A stretch of DNA of 64,000 nucleotides, from assembly GCA_045645245.1 (NCBI GenBank), contig JAZRIK010000104.1, forward strand, positions 9,590 through 73,589, in the 5' to 3' direction. The first letter of the stretch is position 1. Each line of letters opens with the position of its first letter. Position numbers and translations under genes: made by a program. Origin of the DNA: Scatosoma sp045645245. GTDB lineage: Bacteria > Bacillota > Clostridia > Christensenellales > Borkfalkiaceae. The notes under the pieces are model-generated. The model made no database searches. It saw only the letters and a list, made by a program, of their open reading frames with translations, and was not told where the DNA came from. This document shows positions 1 to 9,151 of this stretch, one piece after another.

Positions 1-1442
1 ATTACCAGCCGATCCAGCCCCAAGCCAAGCCCGCCCGTAGGGGGTAAGCCGTATTCGAGCGCGTTGATGAAATCTTCATCCACCTGCGCTTCGTTGTTGC
101 CCTTCGCGCGTTTTGCTTCCACCTGCTTGACCATACGTTGCTTTTGGTCGATGGGGTCGTTCAATTCCGAGAATGCGTTGCCGTATTCGTGACCGCAAAT
201 GAAATATTCGAAGCGTTCGGTGAATGCAGGGTTAGACGGTTTGCGTTTTGCAAGGGGGGAGTTTTCCACGGGATAATCGTAGATAACGGTGGGTTGAATA
301 AGCTTGTCTTCGACAAACGCATCGAAAAGCTCGATAAGCACCCAGCCCTTGGTCGCGTTTTCGTGTTCAAGCTCTACGCCCAGCTTTTCCGCCGCCGCGC
401 GCGCGTCTTCGTCGGTAGCCCAGTCGTTATAATCGACGCCTGCGTACTTTTTCACCGCTTCCGCCATCGTCAAGCGCGTCCAGTTGCCCATATCGATTTC
501 CGTGCCTTGATAGGAAATTTTTAAGCTGCCGCATACGTTTTGCGTGACCGTTTTATACAAGTCTTCGATTAAATCCATCATATCGAAATAATCGCTATAC
601 GCTTGATACATTTCAATCGACGTGAATTCGGGGTTATGGTAAGCGTCCATACCTTCGTTTCTGAAAATTCTACCCACTTCATAGACCTTGTCCATACCGC
701 CGACAATCAAACGCATTAAGAAAAGCTCCGTTTCGATACGCATATACATATCCAAATCGAGTGCGTTATGATGCGTTTTGAACGGTCTTGCGTCCGCGCC
801 GATTTCTAAAGGCAAAAGGGTGGGGGTATCCACTTCCAAATAGCCCTTGCTATCCAAATACGCACGGATTTCTTTCAAAATAAGCGAACGGGTACGGAAG
901 GTGTCGCGCACGTCTTTGTTCATAATCAAATCCAAGTGGCGCAAGCGGTATTTCATATCCTTGTCCTGCAAGCCGTTGTATTTTTCAGGCAAAGGCAAAA
1001 GCGATTTGCAAAGGAGCGTAATTTCGCTTACGTGAATGGACACTTCGCCCGTTTGCGTTTTGAAAACGTAGCCCTTAAAGCCGAAAATATCGCCGATGTC
1101 GTAGTCTTTTTTGTACGACATATAATTTTCTTCGCCGATGTCTTGACGGGTGACGTAAATTTGAATGCTGCCCGTTTTATCCGCGATATGCGAGAACGAC
1201 GCCTTGCCCATAATGCGGCGAGACATCATTCTGCCCGCCATAGAAACGGTTTTGCCTTCGTACGCTTCAAAATTTTGCTTGATGATTTCCGAATCTACGT
1301 CCACGGGGTATTTTACTTGCTCGTAGGGGTTTTTGCCTTCGCCTACTAATTTTGCAAGCTTTTCACGGCGGATTCTCGCCTGCTCAATGAGCTGTTCTTC
1401 TTCGTTGATTTCGGGTGCGTTTACGTTTTTATTTTCTTGCAT
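1..1442 (-). CDS. lysS: lysyl-tRNA synthetase, class II (C-terminus cut off by window edge)
   Basis: Charges tRNA-Lys with lysine in the cytoplasm. About 480 codons are visible from ATG at 1442. The N-terminal OB-fold anticodon-binding domain has the segment KASFSHIADKTGSIQIYV. It is followed by the class II catalytic core, with motif 2 (RIFRNEGMDAYHNPEF) and the motif 3 start (GGLGLGLDRLV) at the very edge, so only the last few residues are missing. It lies downstream of greA on the same strand, an arrangement common in Firmicutes, and is probably cotranscribed from the greA promoter. The 57-bp gap to greA holds a copy of the dispersed short repeat. The call is sure; only the 3' end is unseen. 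Confidence 0.95.
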   Translation of the reverse strand, partial: MQENKNVNAPEINEEEQLIEQARIRREKLAKLVGEGKNPYEQVKYPVDVDSEIIKQNFEAYEGKTVSMAGRMMSRRIMGKASFSHIADKTGSIQIYVTRQDIGEENYMSYKKDYDIGDIFGFKGYVFKTQTGEVSIHVSEITLLCKSLLPLPEKYNGLQDKDMKYRLRHLDLIMNKDVRDTFRTRSLILKEIRAYLDSKGYLEVDTPTLLPLEIGADARPFKTHHNALDLDMYMRIETELFLMRLIVGGMDKVYEVGRIFRNEGMDAYHNPEFTSIEMYQAYSDYFDMMDLIEDLYKTVTQNVCGSLKISYQGTEIDMGNWTRLTMAEAVKKYAGVDYNDWATDEDARAAAEKLGVELEHENATKGWVLIELFDAFVEDKLIQPTVIYDYPVENSPLAKRKPSNPAFTERFEYFICGHEYGNAFSELNDPIDQKQRMVKQVEAKRAKGNNEAQVDEDFINALEYGLPPTGGLGLGLDRLV

Positions 1443-1472
1443 AGTAAACCTCTTATTTTATCGTTATACGCA

Positions 1473-1497
1473 TTTCATCGCGTACCTGGTATGCTCG
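1473..1497 (-). repeat. dispersed short repeat, copy a (lysS-greA gap)
   Basis: The minus strand reads ACCAGGTACGCGATGAAA, the CAGGTATGCGATGAA core with one change. It fills most of the short greA-lysS spacer. See the family finding for the other copies. Confidence 0.6.
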
Positions 1498-1499
1498 TT

Positions 1500-1970
1500 T
1501 TAGAAAATTTCTCTAATTTCCAAGAAATATTCGCCGTCGGGTGCGTTTACCTTTACCTTATCGCCGACCTTATGACGAAGGAGTGCGCCGCCTACGGGAG
1601 ACTCGTTGGAAATTTTGTTTTCCATCGCGTTTGCTTCCGTCGAACCGGTAATTTCATAAACCTCTTCTTCTTCCAAATCTTCGTCATATACGCGTACCTT
1701 GGAGCCGACGTGAACGGCGGAAGTATCGTTGTTTTCCGCTAAAATAACGGCGTTTTTAATTTTATAATCCAGCTCGATAATCTCGCCTTCGTTTGCCGCT
1801 TGCTCGTTTCTTGCAGCGTCGTATTCTGCGTTTTCCGACAAGTCGCCGTGGCTTCTCGCTTCTGCGATTCTATCCACGATTTCTTGGCGTTTGACCGTTT
1901 GCAGATACTTTAATTTTTCCACTGCTTCGTCGTAGCCCTTTTGGGTCATAATAATTTGCTTTTCAGCCAT
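1500..1970 (-). CDS. greA: transcription elongation factor GreA
   Basis: Rescues backtracked RNA polymerase by stimulating its internal transcript cleavage. The protein is 156 residues, the usual length. The N-terminal coiled coil carries the family signature ARSHGDLSENAEYDAA, including the acidic tip. The C-terminal FKBP-like domain ends SPVGGALLRHKVGDKVKV. A longer frame is open upstream, but ATG at 1970 is preceded by AAAGGAG at good spacing, so I start there. It heads a greA-lysS unit with a consensus promoter about 190 bp upstream and a structured leader between. The identification is certain. Confidence 0.96.
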   Translation of the reverse strand: MAEKQIIMTQKGYDEAVEKLKYLQTVKRQEIVDRIAEARSHGDLSENAEYDAARNEQAANEGEIIELDYKIKNAVILAENNDTSAVHVGSKVRVYDEDLEEEEVYEITGSTEANAMENKISNESPVGGALLRHKVGDKVKVNAPDGEYFLEIREIF

Positions 1971-2070
1971 AAAAACTCCTTTTGTTCGCACCATTTTTAT
2001 TTCGGTCTTATTTGTGCGCTTTTGCTTATTTTATTCTTTTTCGCCTCTTATCTATGCGCAAAAACACGTC

Positions 2071-2136
2071 AAAAAAACCGCTTAATGCGGACTGTCAAAA
2101 ATCAACCGTGGTTTTTTTCTTGCGTAAAAACCACGG
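2071..2136 (-). promoter_or_regulatory. structured 5' leader of greA, possible attenuator
   Basis: Between the predicted start point (about 2152) and the greA ATG, the minus strand can form two hairpins. The first has a perfect 11-bp stem, CCGTGGTTTTT with AAAAACCACGG (2106-2136). The second is a short CCGC/GCGG stem followed by seven T residues (2071-2090), which looks like a weak intrinsic terminator. This could be an attenuator or simply the terminator of the upstream alaT unit. The sequence alone does not decide. Confidence 0.4.
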
Positions 2137-2158
2137 CGTTTATTTACTTTCTATCCTT

Positions 2159-2187
2159 ATTATATAGCATTTTTTTGCTTTTGTCAA
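2159..2187 (-). promoter_or_regulatory. consensus promoter for greA-lysS
   Basis: On the minus strand TTGACA (2187-2182), a 17-bp spacer and TATAAT (2164-2159) form a perfect sigma-A type promoter pointing at greA. Confidence 0.85.
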
Positions 2188-2244
2188 TGTTTTTTGCTCT
2201 TTTTTACGAGAATTTCGCCCCGTTTTTGGCAAAAATACACCTTT

Positions 2245-3411
2245 TTATAAATTTTTGATGAATGCGTCCATACGCTCGAATGCTTGCGAAAGCGCACTCA
2301 TACTCGTCGCATACGAAAGGCGCACGTTGTCCGCGCCAAAATCGCCAAACGCACTCCCGGGTACAACCGCCACCTTTTGCGCTTTCAAAAGCTGCTCGGC
2401 GAACGCTTCGCCCGAAAGACCCGTGCTTTTTACGGACGGGAACGCGTAAAACGCACCGCGCGGCTCAAAACAATCCAGCCCGATTTCGCGAAGCGAGTGT
2501 AAAACGAATTTTCTGCGCATATCGTACGAATCGCGCATTTCTTCCACCGTCGCAAAGTTATCCGACAGTCCGTCTTTGAGTGCTTCGATTGCCGCATATT
2601 GCGAAGTAATGGGCGCGCACATAATTCCGTATTGATGAATTTTGAACATCGCGTCGTCGATTTCCGCGGGCGCGCAAACGTAGCCAAGCCGCCAGCCCGT
2701 CATTGCAAACGCTTTGGAAAAACCGCTCACGTAAACGGTGCGTTCTTTCATTCCGGGTAAGCTCGCAATACTCGCGTGCGTTTGTCCGTAGGTAAGCTCG
2801 GCGTAAATTTCATCGGTAATCACGAGTAAATCGTGCTTGATAACGACGGACGCAATCGCTTGCAGCTCGTCTTTGGTCATAATTCCGCCCGTGGGGTTGT
2901 TGGGATAGGTCAAAATCAGCGCTTTGGTCTTGGGCGTAATCGCCTTTTCCAAATATTCCGCCTTCAAAACAAAGCGATCTTCTTCCCTGCATTCTACCGC
3001 AACGGGCACGCCGTCCGCAACCGTCACCAAAGGGGAATACGACACGTACGCGGGGTCGGGGATAAGCACTTCGTCCCCCCGTTCCACGCAGGCGCGAAGC
3101 ACCAAATCAATCGCTTCGCTGCCGCCCACCGTCACTAAAATATGCTTGGGGTCGTATTCTAATTGAAAGCGCGTGGATAAATACTGAGAAATTAATTCCA
3201 AAAGCTTGGGAAGCCCGCGGTTGCCTGTGTATTGCGTATAGCCGCGCTGAATGGACGTGATTGCCGCCTGACGCACCTTCCAGGGCGTGACGAAATCGGG
3301 CTCGCCCACGCCGAGTGAGATTGCGCCTTCCGTTTCCCGTACGATATCGAAAAATTTACGGATACCGCTGGGCTTTAATAATTTTGTTTTGGTATTGACA
3401 AAGCTACGCAT
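2245..3411 (-). CDS. pyridoxal-phosphate aminotransferase, class I/II (AlaT/PatA type)
   Basis: Cytosolic PLP enzyme that transfers amino groups between an amino acid and a 2-oxo acid. The 388 residues are full length. Visible family features are NNPTG (171-175), the PLP-ring Asp in ITDEIY (D200), the Schiff-base lysine in SGFSKAFAMTGWRLGY (K233) and the substrate-carboxylate Arg in NVRLSYA near the C-terminus. It begins 12 bp after an Lrp-family gene on the same strand, exactly like the B. subtilis AlaR-AlaT (yugG-yugH) pair. That favours alanine or a similar amino acid as substrate. The exact substrate cannot be read from sequence. Confidence 0.9.
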   Translation of the reverse strand: MRSFVNTKTKLLKPSGIRKFFDIVRETEGAISLGVGEPDFVTPWKVRQAAITSIQRGYTQYTGNRGLPKLLELISQYLSTRFQLEYDPKHILVTVGGSEAIDLVLRACVERGDEVLIPDPAYVSYSPLVTVADGVPVAVECREEDRFVLKAEYLEKAITPKTKALILTYPNNPTGGIMTKDELQAIASVVIKHDLLVITDEIYAELTYGQTHASIASLPGMKERTVYVSGFSKAFAMTGWRLGYVCAPAEIDDAMFKIHQYGIMCAPITSQYAAIEALKDGLSDNFATVEEMRDSYDMRRKFVLHSLREIGLDCFEPRGAFYAFPSVKSTGLSGEAFAEQLLKAQKVAVVPGSAFGDFGADNVRLSYATSMSALSQAFERMDAFIKNL

Positions 3412-3423
3412 ACTCTTTTGTCC

Positions 3424-3915
3424 TTATGCCTGCACGGAAATTCGATAATCCGCGTCTTCCTTTTCCGTTAAAATGCCTTCGATTTTATATTTTTTCAAGA
3501 TAAAGTGGGTGGCTGTCGAAATTACGCCGTCGAAAGTGGAAATACGTTCGGAAACAAACCGCGCCACTTGTTGGAGCGATTTATCCTTCAAAAATACCGC
3601 CAAATCGTACGCGCCGCTCATTAAATACACCGCTTGTACTTCGGGGAATGCGGCAATTTGTTTTGCAATTCCGTCAAACCCTTCTTTCTTTTTGGGGGTC
3701 ACTTTTACTTCGATGAGCGCTTCTACAAACGAATCGTCCGCCTTTTCGCTGTTGACGATCGCGGTATATTTTACCAAAAGCCCCTTGTTTTCCATCTCTA
3801 AAATACACGCCTTAACTTCCGCTTCCGTTTGCGAAAGCATCGCCGCAATTTGTTTCACGCTCGTGCGCGCGTCGTTGGTTAAAATATTCAAAACATTTTT
3901 TTCTAAAACGGTCAT
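3424..3915 (-). CDS. Lrp/AsnC family transcriptional regulator
   Basis: Amino-acid-responsive DNA-binding regulator of 163 residues. The N-terminal winged helix-turn-helix covers roughly residues 1-50 (VLEKNVLNILTNDARTSVKQ). The C-terminal RAM ligand-binding domain follows, with VQAVYLMSGAYDLAVFLK. The frame extends further upstream, but ATG at 3915 has AAGGAG in front of it, whereas the upstream methionines would run back into the neighbouring gene. It is immediately upstream of and cotranscribed with the aminotransferase, which it probably controls (compare AlaR-AlaT). Confidence 0.9.
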   Translation of the reverse strand: MTVLEKNVLNILTNDARTSVKQIAAMLSQTEAEVKACILEMENKGLLVKYTAIVNSEKADDSFVEALIEVKVTPKKKEGFDGIAKQIAAFPEVQAVYLMSGAYDLAVFLKDKSLQQVARFVSERISTFDGVISTATHFILKKYKIEGILTEKEDADYRISVQA

Positions 3916-3928
3916 TTTGCTGCTCTCC

Positions 3929-4183
3929 TTAAAATAAGTGTTCCAAAAATAAGTGGTCGTACCCCAGCGTTTCCACAAAATCGCGCGGGGGGAATTTTAC
4001 GTGATTGAACTTTGCAAAATTAAAAATATGCGTTTTGGTGAGTACGGGAGTGGGAATATCCAGCGTATGACAAATATCCACCAAATAATCGAAAAAATGC
4101 GAATAGGTAAGCCGTTCATCCTTTTCGTACACAAATTGCTTTTTAATTTTACCGTCCGTGATCAGTTTTGCCCAAATTTTCAT
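3929..4183 (-). CDS. small conserved protein, function unknown
   Basis: An 84-residue protein starting MKIWAKLITDGKIKKQ. It resembles small uncharacterised Clostridia proteins of about 80-90 residues (my recollection of the pattern, not a search). It has no membrane segment and no catalytic motif I recognise, and it ends in aromatic/acidic residues (GYDHLFLEHLF). I choose ATG 4183 over an upstream GTG because a promoter -10 element ends seven bases before this ATG, making a leaderless mRNA likely. It sits 13 bp upstream of the Lrp gene and is probably the first gene of that operon. Confidence 0.7.
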   Translation of the reverse strand: MKIWAKLITDGKIKKQFVYEKDERLTYSHFFDYLVDICHTLDIPTPVLTKTHIFNFAKFNHVKFPPRDFVETLGYDHLFLEHLF

Positions 4184-4189
4184 ACTCGT

Positions 4190-4218
4190 ATTATACACGA
4201 AATGCGGAAAAAAGTAAA
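4190..4218 (-). promoter_or_regulatory. promoter for the 4183-lrp-aminotransferase operon
   Basis: Minus strand TTTACT (4218-4213), 17 bp, TATAAT (4195-4190). The predicted start point falls on the ATG at 4183, so the first gene would be leaderless. Confidence 0.7.
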
Positions 4219-4417
4219 GGATTTTATTTAGCGTTTTTTCGTTTTTTCACTTATATTTTACGCATACGCGTCCGCCTTGCGTCATACGATAGACTATATT
4301 CCTTGCCCGTTATTTCCGGGCGCCAAGTAAAAGCAAAAACAACAAAAGCTTTCTTTTTTCTTCTCTTTTTATGAAATTTCGACAAATTAAGCTTGTTATG
4401 ATGGAGTTATCTGTTTT

Positions 4418-5212
4418 ATGAGTGCAAAAAAATCTTCTCGATATCCCTTTCCCGTTGCCGTGGTTTCTTTGATTTTAACCGCCGTAATCACCTGCGTTTG
4501 CTTTACGGTTATCAGCGTGTTTGCAGGTATCGAAAAAGACAAAACGGTGGGGGCAGGTACGAGTTCAAGCCGTCTTTTGCCCATATATTCGGTGGCGAGA
4601 GAAGATAAAAAAATCGCCATTAGCTTCGACTGCGCTTGGGGGGTAGATTATACAGATAAGCTGCTGCATATCATGGAGCAAAACGATATAAAATGCACCT
4701 TTTTCGCCGTACAGTTTTGGGTGGAAAAATACCCCGAATACGCGCAAAAAATCGTGGATAGCGGGCACGAGCTTGGCACGCACTCGAAAACGCATCCGTA
4801 TATGAGTAAGCTTTCAAAGGCGCAGGTGAAAGAAGAGCTTTCTTCGTCGATGGCGGCAATCGAACGAGTGACGGGGCAAAAGACCGATTTATTCCGTCCG
4901 CCGTACGGCGATTATAACAATCAGCTTATTTCCACTGCGCAGGAGCTGGGGCTTTATACCATTCAATGGGACGTGGATTCGCTGGACTGGAAAAATTTAT
5001 CCGCGACGGAAATCGCTTTGCGCGTCATCAACGGCGCAAAAAGCGGGTCGATTATTTTATGTCACAATAACGGACTGCACACTGCCGAAGCGCTGCCGAT
5101 GATTTTTTCTACTTTGAAAAATAAAGGGTTTACCTTTGTGCCGATCGGGGAGCTGATTTATCGGCAAAATTACACGATGGATACAAGCGGCAAGCAACAC
5201 GCCGCCGTATGA
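4418..5212 (+). CDS. polysaccharide deacetylase, PdaB-like sporulation type
   Basis: Membrane-anchored NodB-domain (carbohydrate esterase 4) protein of 264 residues. One transmembrane segment at about 11-36 is followed by an extracytoplasmic catalytic domain. The first motif is SFDCAWG (69-75) instead of the usual TFDDG. It keeps the first Asp, while the second, metal-binding Asp is replaced, as in the PdaB group. The histidine pair is present as HSKTH (122-126), as is RPPYGDY (160-166). PdaB-type proteins act on spore or cell-wall peptidoglycan. The linker after the membrane segment contains a dispersed-repeat copy (4550-4568). ATGGAG lies upstream of the ATG. Confidence 0.85.
   Translation: MSAKKSSRYPFPVAVVSLILTAVITCVCFTVISVFAGIEKDKTVGAGTSSSRLLPIYSVAREDKKIAISFDCAWGVDYTDKLLHIMEQNDIKCTFFAVQFWVEKYPEYAQKIVDSGHELGTHSKTHPYMSKLSKAQVKEELSSSMAAIERVTGQKTDLFRPPYGDYNNQLISTAQELGLYTIQWDVDSLDWKNLSATEIALRVINGAKSGSIILCHNNGLHTAEALPMIFSTLKNKGFTFVPIGELIYRQNYTMDTSGKQHAAV
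4550..4568 (+). repeat. dispersed short repeat, copy b (inside deacetylase gene)
   Basis: GGGGCAGGTACGAGTTCAA, in frame, encoding part of VGAGTSSS in the variable linker between the membrane anchor and the NodB domain. Confidence 0.5.
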
Positions 5213-5245
5213 TAAATTTTGAGATACTTTTAGGAGGTTTTAACT

Positions 5246-5956
5246 ATGAACTACGCAACAGAGAAAAACAACAAGGTGTTTATCGCAGGGGAAATTGTGT
5301 CAGACGCGTCCTTTTCCCACGAGGTTTACGGCGAGGGATTTTACGAATTTTTCGTTAAAGTCCCCCGTCTTTCGGGGCAAGCGGATATTCTGCCCGTCAC
5401 CGTTTCCGAACGACTCATTCAAGACGGAATGCTTGCAAGGGGCAAAACGCTTTGCGCCATCGGGCAATTTAGAAGCTATAACAAAATCGAAAATGCAAAA
5501 TCGCGGCTGATGCTGACGGTGTTTATCAGGGAGCTTGTGGAAGATTCCCCCGACAAAAACCCGAATAATATTTTGCTGTCGGGATATATTTGCAAGCCGC
5601 CCGTGTATCGAACGACGCCGTTTAATAGGGAAATCGCCGACGTGCTGATTGCCGTCAACCGCGCGTATAATAAATCGGATTATATCCCCTGTATCGCGTG
5701 GGGAAGAAACGCACGGTTTGTGAAAAATTTGCGCGTGGGGGATAGAATTGCGGTGTCGGGCAGAATTCAAAGCCGAGAATATCAAAAACGCCTTTCCGAA
5801 ACGGAAGTGCGAATGATGACGGCGTACGAAGTGTCCGTTTCCAAGCTTGCCGCCTTTGACCAAGGGGAAGATTTTGACATCGAAACGGAATTCGATTTAT
5901 ACTCGCTTCAAAACAAGCGGGAAAGCGAAACCATCGCCGCCGCGCTGGATTATTAA
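5246..5956 (+). CDS. SSB-like protein with two OB folds
   Basis: A 236-residue cytoplasmic protein. Two halves look like tandem single-strand-binding OB folds: residues about 8-95 (NKVFIAGEIVSD) and about 105-200 (NNILLSGYICKPPVYR, then DYIPCIAWGRNARFVKNLRVGDRIAVSGRIQSREYQ). The second half carries the clear SSB/PriB-like pattern. There is no acidic DDDIPF-type C-terminal tail, so it is probably not the main replicative SSB. The strong ribosome site AGGAGG lies before the ATG. It is followed at once by a bidirectional terminator. Confidence 0.75.
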   Translation: MNYATEKNNKVFIAGEIVSDASFSHEVYGEGFYEFFVKVPRLSGQADILPVTVSERLIQDGMLARGKTLCAIGQFRSYNKIENAKSRLMLTVFIRELVEDSPDKNPNNILLSGYICKPPVYRTTPFNREIADVLIAVNRAYNKSDYIPCIAWGRNARFVKNLRVGDRIAVSGRIQSREYQKRLSETEVRMMTAYEVSVSKLAAFDQGEDFDIETEFDLYSLQNKRESETIAAALDY

Positions 5957-5993
5957 GAGAAATCCCCGTTGCTTGAAACGGGGATTTCTCTTA
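5955..5993. terminator. bidirectional terminator between SSB-like and XRE genes
   Basis: AAGAGAAATCCCCGTT and its complement around a 6-base loop. A/T runs on both sides serve the two convergent genes. Confidence 0.85.
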
Positions 5994-6338
5994 TATTTTT
6001 AACAGTACGCGCATCAATGCAAGCACCAGCCAAGCTCGTTCCGAAGATAACTCGTTGAACATTTCTTCAATCTCCGATACGCCTTGCTCATCAAGCCATT
6101 CTTTGGGATAAAATTTCAAAGGCGAAACACCCAGCGCTCGGCAAAGCTTGAAAAAATTTTCCATAGAAGGCAGTTGTTTGCCCGTTTCAAGCAAGGATAT
6201 CATACTTGGACTCACTTCGCTTTTTTGCGACAATTCCATCGCCGATAATCCCTTGTTTTTGCGCATTTCTCTTAACGTTTCGCCAAAATATGCGTATAAA
6301 TCTATGTCTTTATCCCTTTCTCTTTGCTTGTTTGCCAT
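5991..6338 (-). CDS. XRE-family repressor (115 aa)
   Basis: DNA-binding protein with a helix-turn-helix at about residues 17-70. The recognisable run is LREMRKNKGLSAMELSQKSE followed by VSPSMISLLETGKQLPSMENFFKLC. The short C-terminal helical tail (EEMFNELSSERAWLVLALMRVLL) may dimerise. It is divergent from a second, smaller XRE gene across a 130-bp region with three 12-bp operator-like palindromes, one inside its own promoter spacer. That is the layout of an autoregulated phage-type repressor/Cro switch. AGGTGAG precedes the ATG. No neighbouring phage gene was recognised. Confidence 0.88.
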   Translation of the reverse strand: MANKQRERDKDIDLYAYFGETLREMRKNKGLSAMELSQKSEVSPSMISLLETGKQLPSMENFFKLCRALGVSPLKFYPKEWLDEQGVSEIEEMFNELSSERAWLVLALMRVLLKI

Positions 6339-6364
6339 TTTCTCACCTGTCTGCTTTTTCTTTT

Positions 6365-6393
6365 ATTATATGCTACCTAATTAGGTATGTCAA
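6365..6393 (-). promoter_or_regulatory. promoter of the XRE repressor with built-in operator
   Basis: Minus strand TTGACA (6393-6388), 17 bp, TATAAT (6370-6365). The spacer contains the perfect palindrome ACCTAATTAGGT (6375-6386). A second site, 6394-6405, abuts the -35 box. The repressor probably shuts off its own promoter. Confidence 0.85.
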
Positions 6394-6446
6394 ACCTTTT
6401 TAGGTAGTTTTATGAGAAAATATGAGAAAGAACGACCTTTTTAGGT
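6375..6446. promoter_or_regulatory. three operator sites between the divergent XRE genes
   Basis: ACCTAATTAGGT at 6375-6386, and ACCTTTTTAGGT at 6394-6405 and 6435-6446. The third touches a TATATT hexamer (6446-6451) that could be the -10 of the rightward XRE gene. The arrangement is like a lambda OR region. Confidence 0.8.
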
Positions 6447-6467
6447 ATATTTTTTAGGGGGTATGCT

Positions 6468-6668
6468 ATGTTTAAGGATATTTTATTAGATTTAATGGCA
6501 GAGCGGGGCTTAAAACAGAACGAACTTTCTTTGAAAGCCCACATTCCGCCTACGACAATCAGCGGTTGGCTCAACGCGGGGCGTTTACCCGATTATAACG
6601 CATTAATCAAATTGAGCCATTTCTTTGAAGTGAGCGCGGACGTATTGTTGGGCTTAAAAGATTATTAA
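6468..6668 (+). CDS. small XRE-family regulator (Cro-like, 66 aa)
   Basis: Almost entirely a helix-turn-helix domain. LMAERGLKQNELSLKAHIPP is followed by TTISGWLNAGRLPDYNALIKLSHFFEVSADVLLG, the usual XRE pattern of phage Cro/CI N-domains and of small regulators ending in VSADVLLG. It has no effector domain. GGGGG lies before the ATG. It is divergent from the 115-residue repressor and probably reads the same ACCTTTTTAGGT operators. No gene follows for 600 bp. Instead there are five further operator copies and a strong terminator. Confidence 0.85.
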   Translation: MFKDILLDLMAERGLKQNELSLKAHIPPTTISGWLNAGRLPDYNALIKLSHFFEVSADVLLGLKDY

Positions 6669-6725
6669 ATGAAGAAACGAGAATTCTGCACTTCTTGTTT
6701 CTTTATTTTTTCGCTTTTTTATGCC

Positions 6726-6978
6726 ACCTTTTTAGGTAGCATAAAGGGTATGCGTTTTTTTGAAACACGCTTTACTCCGCCACCTTTTTAGGTTGCGCAA
6801 CCTATCGCGCTTACATTATACACGTGCTACCTTTTTGAGTAGCAAGGGGCTTTTTGCAAAGCTTTTTATTTCGTCGAAATCAGAAAAACAACTTGTTGTA
6901 CTTGTGTTATGAACGTGCTGCCTTTTTAGGTGGCATAATCTTTCGCGCTTACATTATGCACGTGCTACCTTTTTAGGT
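6726..6978. repeat. gene-free array of five operator copies
   Basis: ACCTTTTTAGGT or one- to two-base variants occur at 6726-6737, 6782-6793, 6829-6840, 6920-6931 and 6967-6978. Two copies sit in a longer duplicated unit containing CGCGCTTACATTAT and ACGTGCTACCTTTTT (6806-6836 and 6943-6974). On the minus strand each of these units places a TATAAT or CATAAT hexamer just after the operator. I see no open frame in the interval. Likely a titration (decoy) array, a set of repressed small promoters, or the remains of a lost element. Confidence 0.75.
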
Positions 6979-7011
6979 TGCGTGTGTTTTGCTTTTAGGA
7001 CGTCTTTTAGC

Positions 7012-7052
7012 ACAACCACCGCCTTTTTTGATAAAGGCGGTGGTTGTTTTTT
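7012..7052 (+). terminator. strong rightward terminator after the operator array
   Basis: A 15-bp perfect stem, ACAACCACCGCCTTT with its complement, has a 6-base loop and then six T residues. With no upstream gene closer than 6668, it suggests a transcript crosses the operator array. Confidence 0.85.
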
Positions 7053-7149
7053 GCGGCTTTGTTAGATCCTTATTTACTGCGCTTTATAGTGTCGCAAGAC
7101 CTTGTCTTACTCGCGCGCCGTTGGCTCAAAATGACAAGAAGGTGCGCTT

Positions 7150-7245
7150 TATTGTTTGGGATTGCTTCGCTTTGTTCGCAATGACACGGAATACCTTTAC
7201 GCCCCCGTCATTGCGAGTGGAGCGTAAGCGGAGCGCGGCAATCTC
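7150..7245. repeat. dispersed palindrome of the GTCATTGCGAG type
   Basis: GATTGCTTCGC...TTCGCAATGACA and, inverted, GTCATTGCGAGTGGAGCG...GCAATCTC form a long imperfect palindrome. A related half-copy is at 43772-43816. Interspersed palindromes of this kind are common in many bacterial genomes. It is non-coding and lies downstream of rqcH. Confidence 0.6.
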
Positions 7246-7283
7246 GTATAAAATGTCCCCTCAACGCAATATAAATGAATGTT

Positions 7284-8966
<1,683 letters not shown>

Positions 8967-9004
8967 AATCGCTCCTTTTGGGCTTTTTTAAGAAATCTTC
9001 TTAA

Positions 9005-9033
9005 ATTATAGCGTAAAATTACAAAATTGTAAA
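9005..9033 (-). promoter_or_regulatory. promoter for rqcH
   Basis: Minus strand TTTACA (9033-9028), 17 bp, TATAAT (9010-9005). An inverted repeat TTAAGAA/TTCTTAA lies just downstream, around 8989-9005. Confidence 0.75.
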
Positions 9034-9151
9034 CAAAAACGCTTTATTTTCTTTGATAAATATGTTAAAATGTATGAGCGAATGAGATTTTGGCGGTTTT
9101 TCGCCAAGTTTTATTTGAAAATAGATAAATAAATTGCAGGAGAAAGCAGAT

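Noticed and set aside
6726..6978. CRISPR-like or tandem array of ACCTTTTTAGGT
   Set aside because: The unit is only 12 bases, spacing is irregular and the same palindrome occupies the regulator promoters, so operators explain it better.
7012..7052. Phage attachment site at the hairpin after the operator array
   Set aside because: The sequence is a perfect intrinsic terminator with a T run; no integrase or direct repeats were found nearby.
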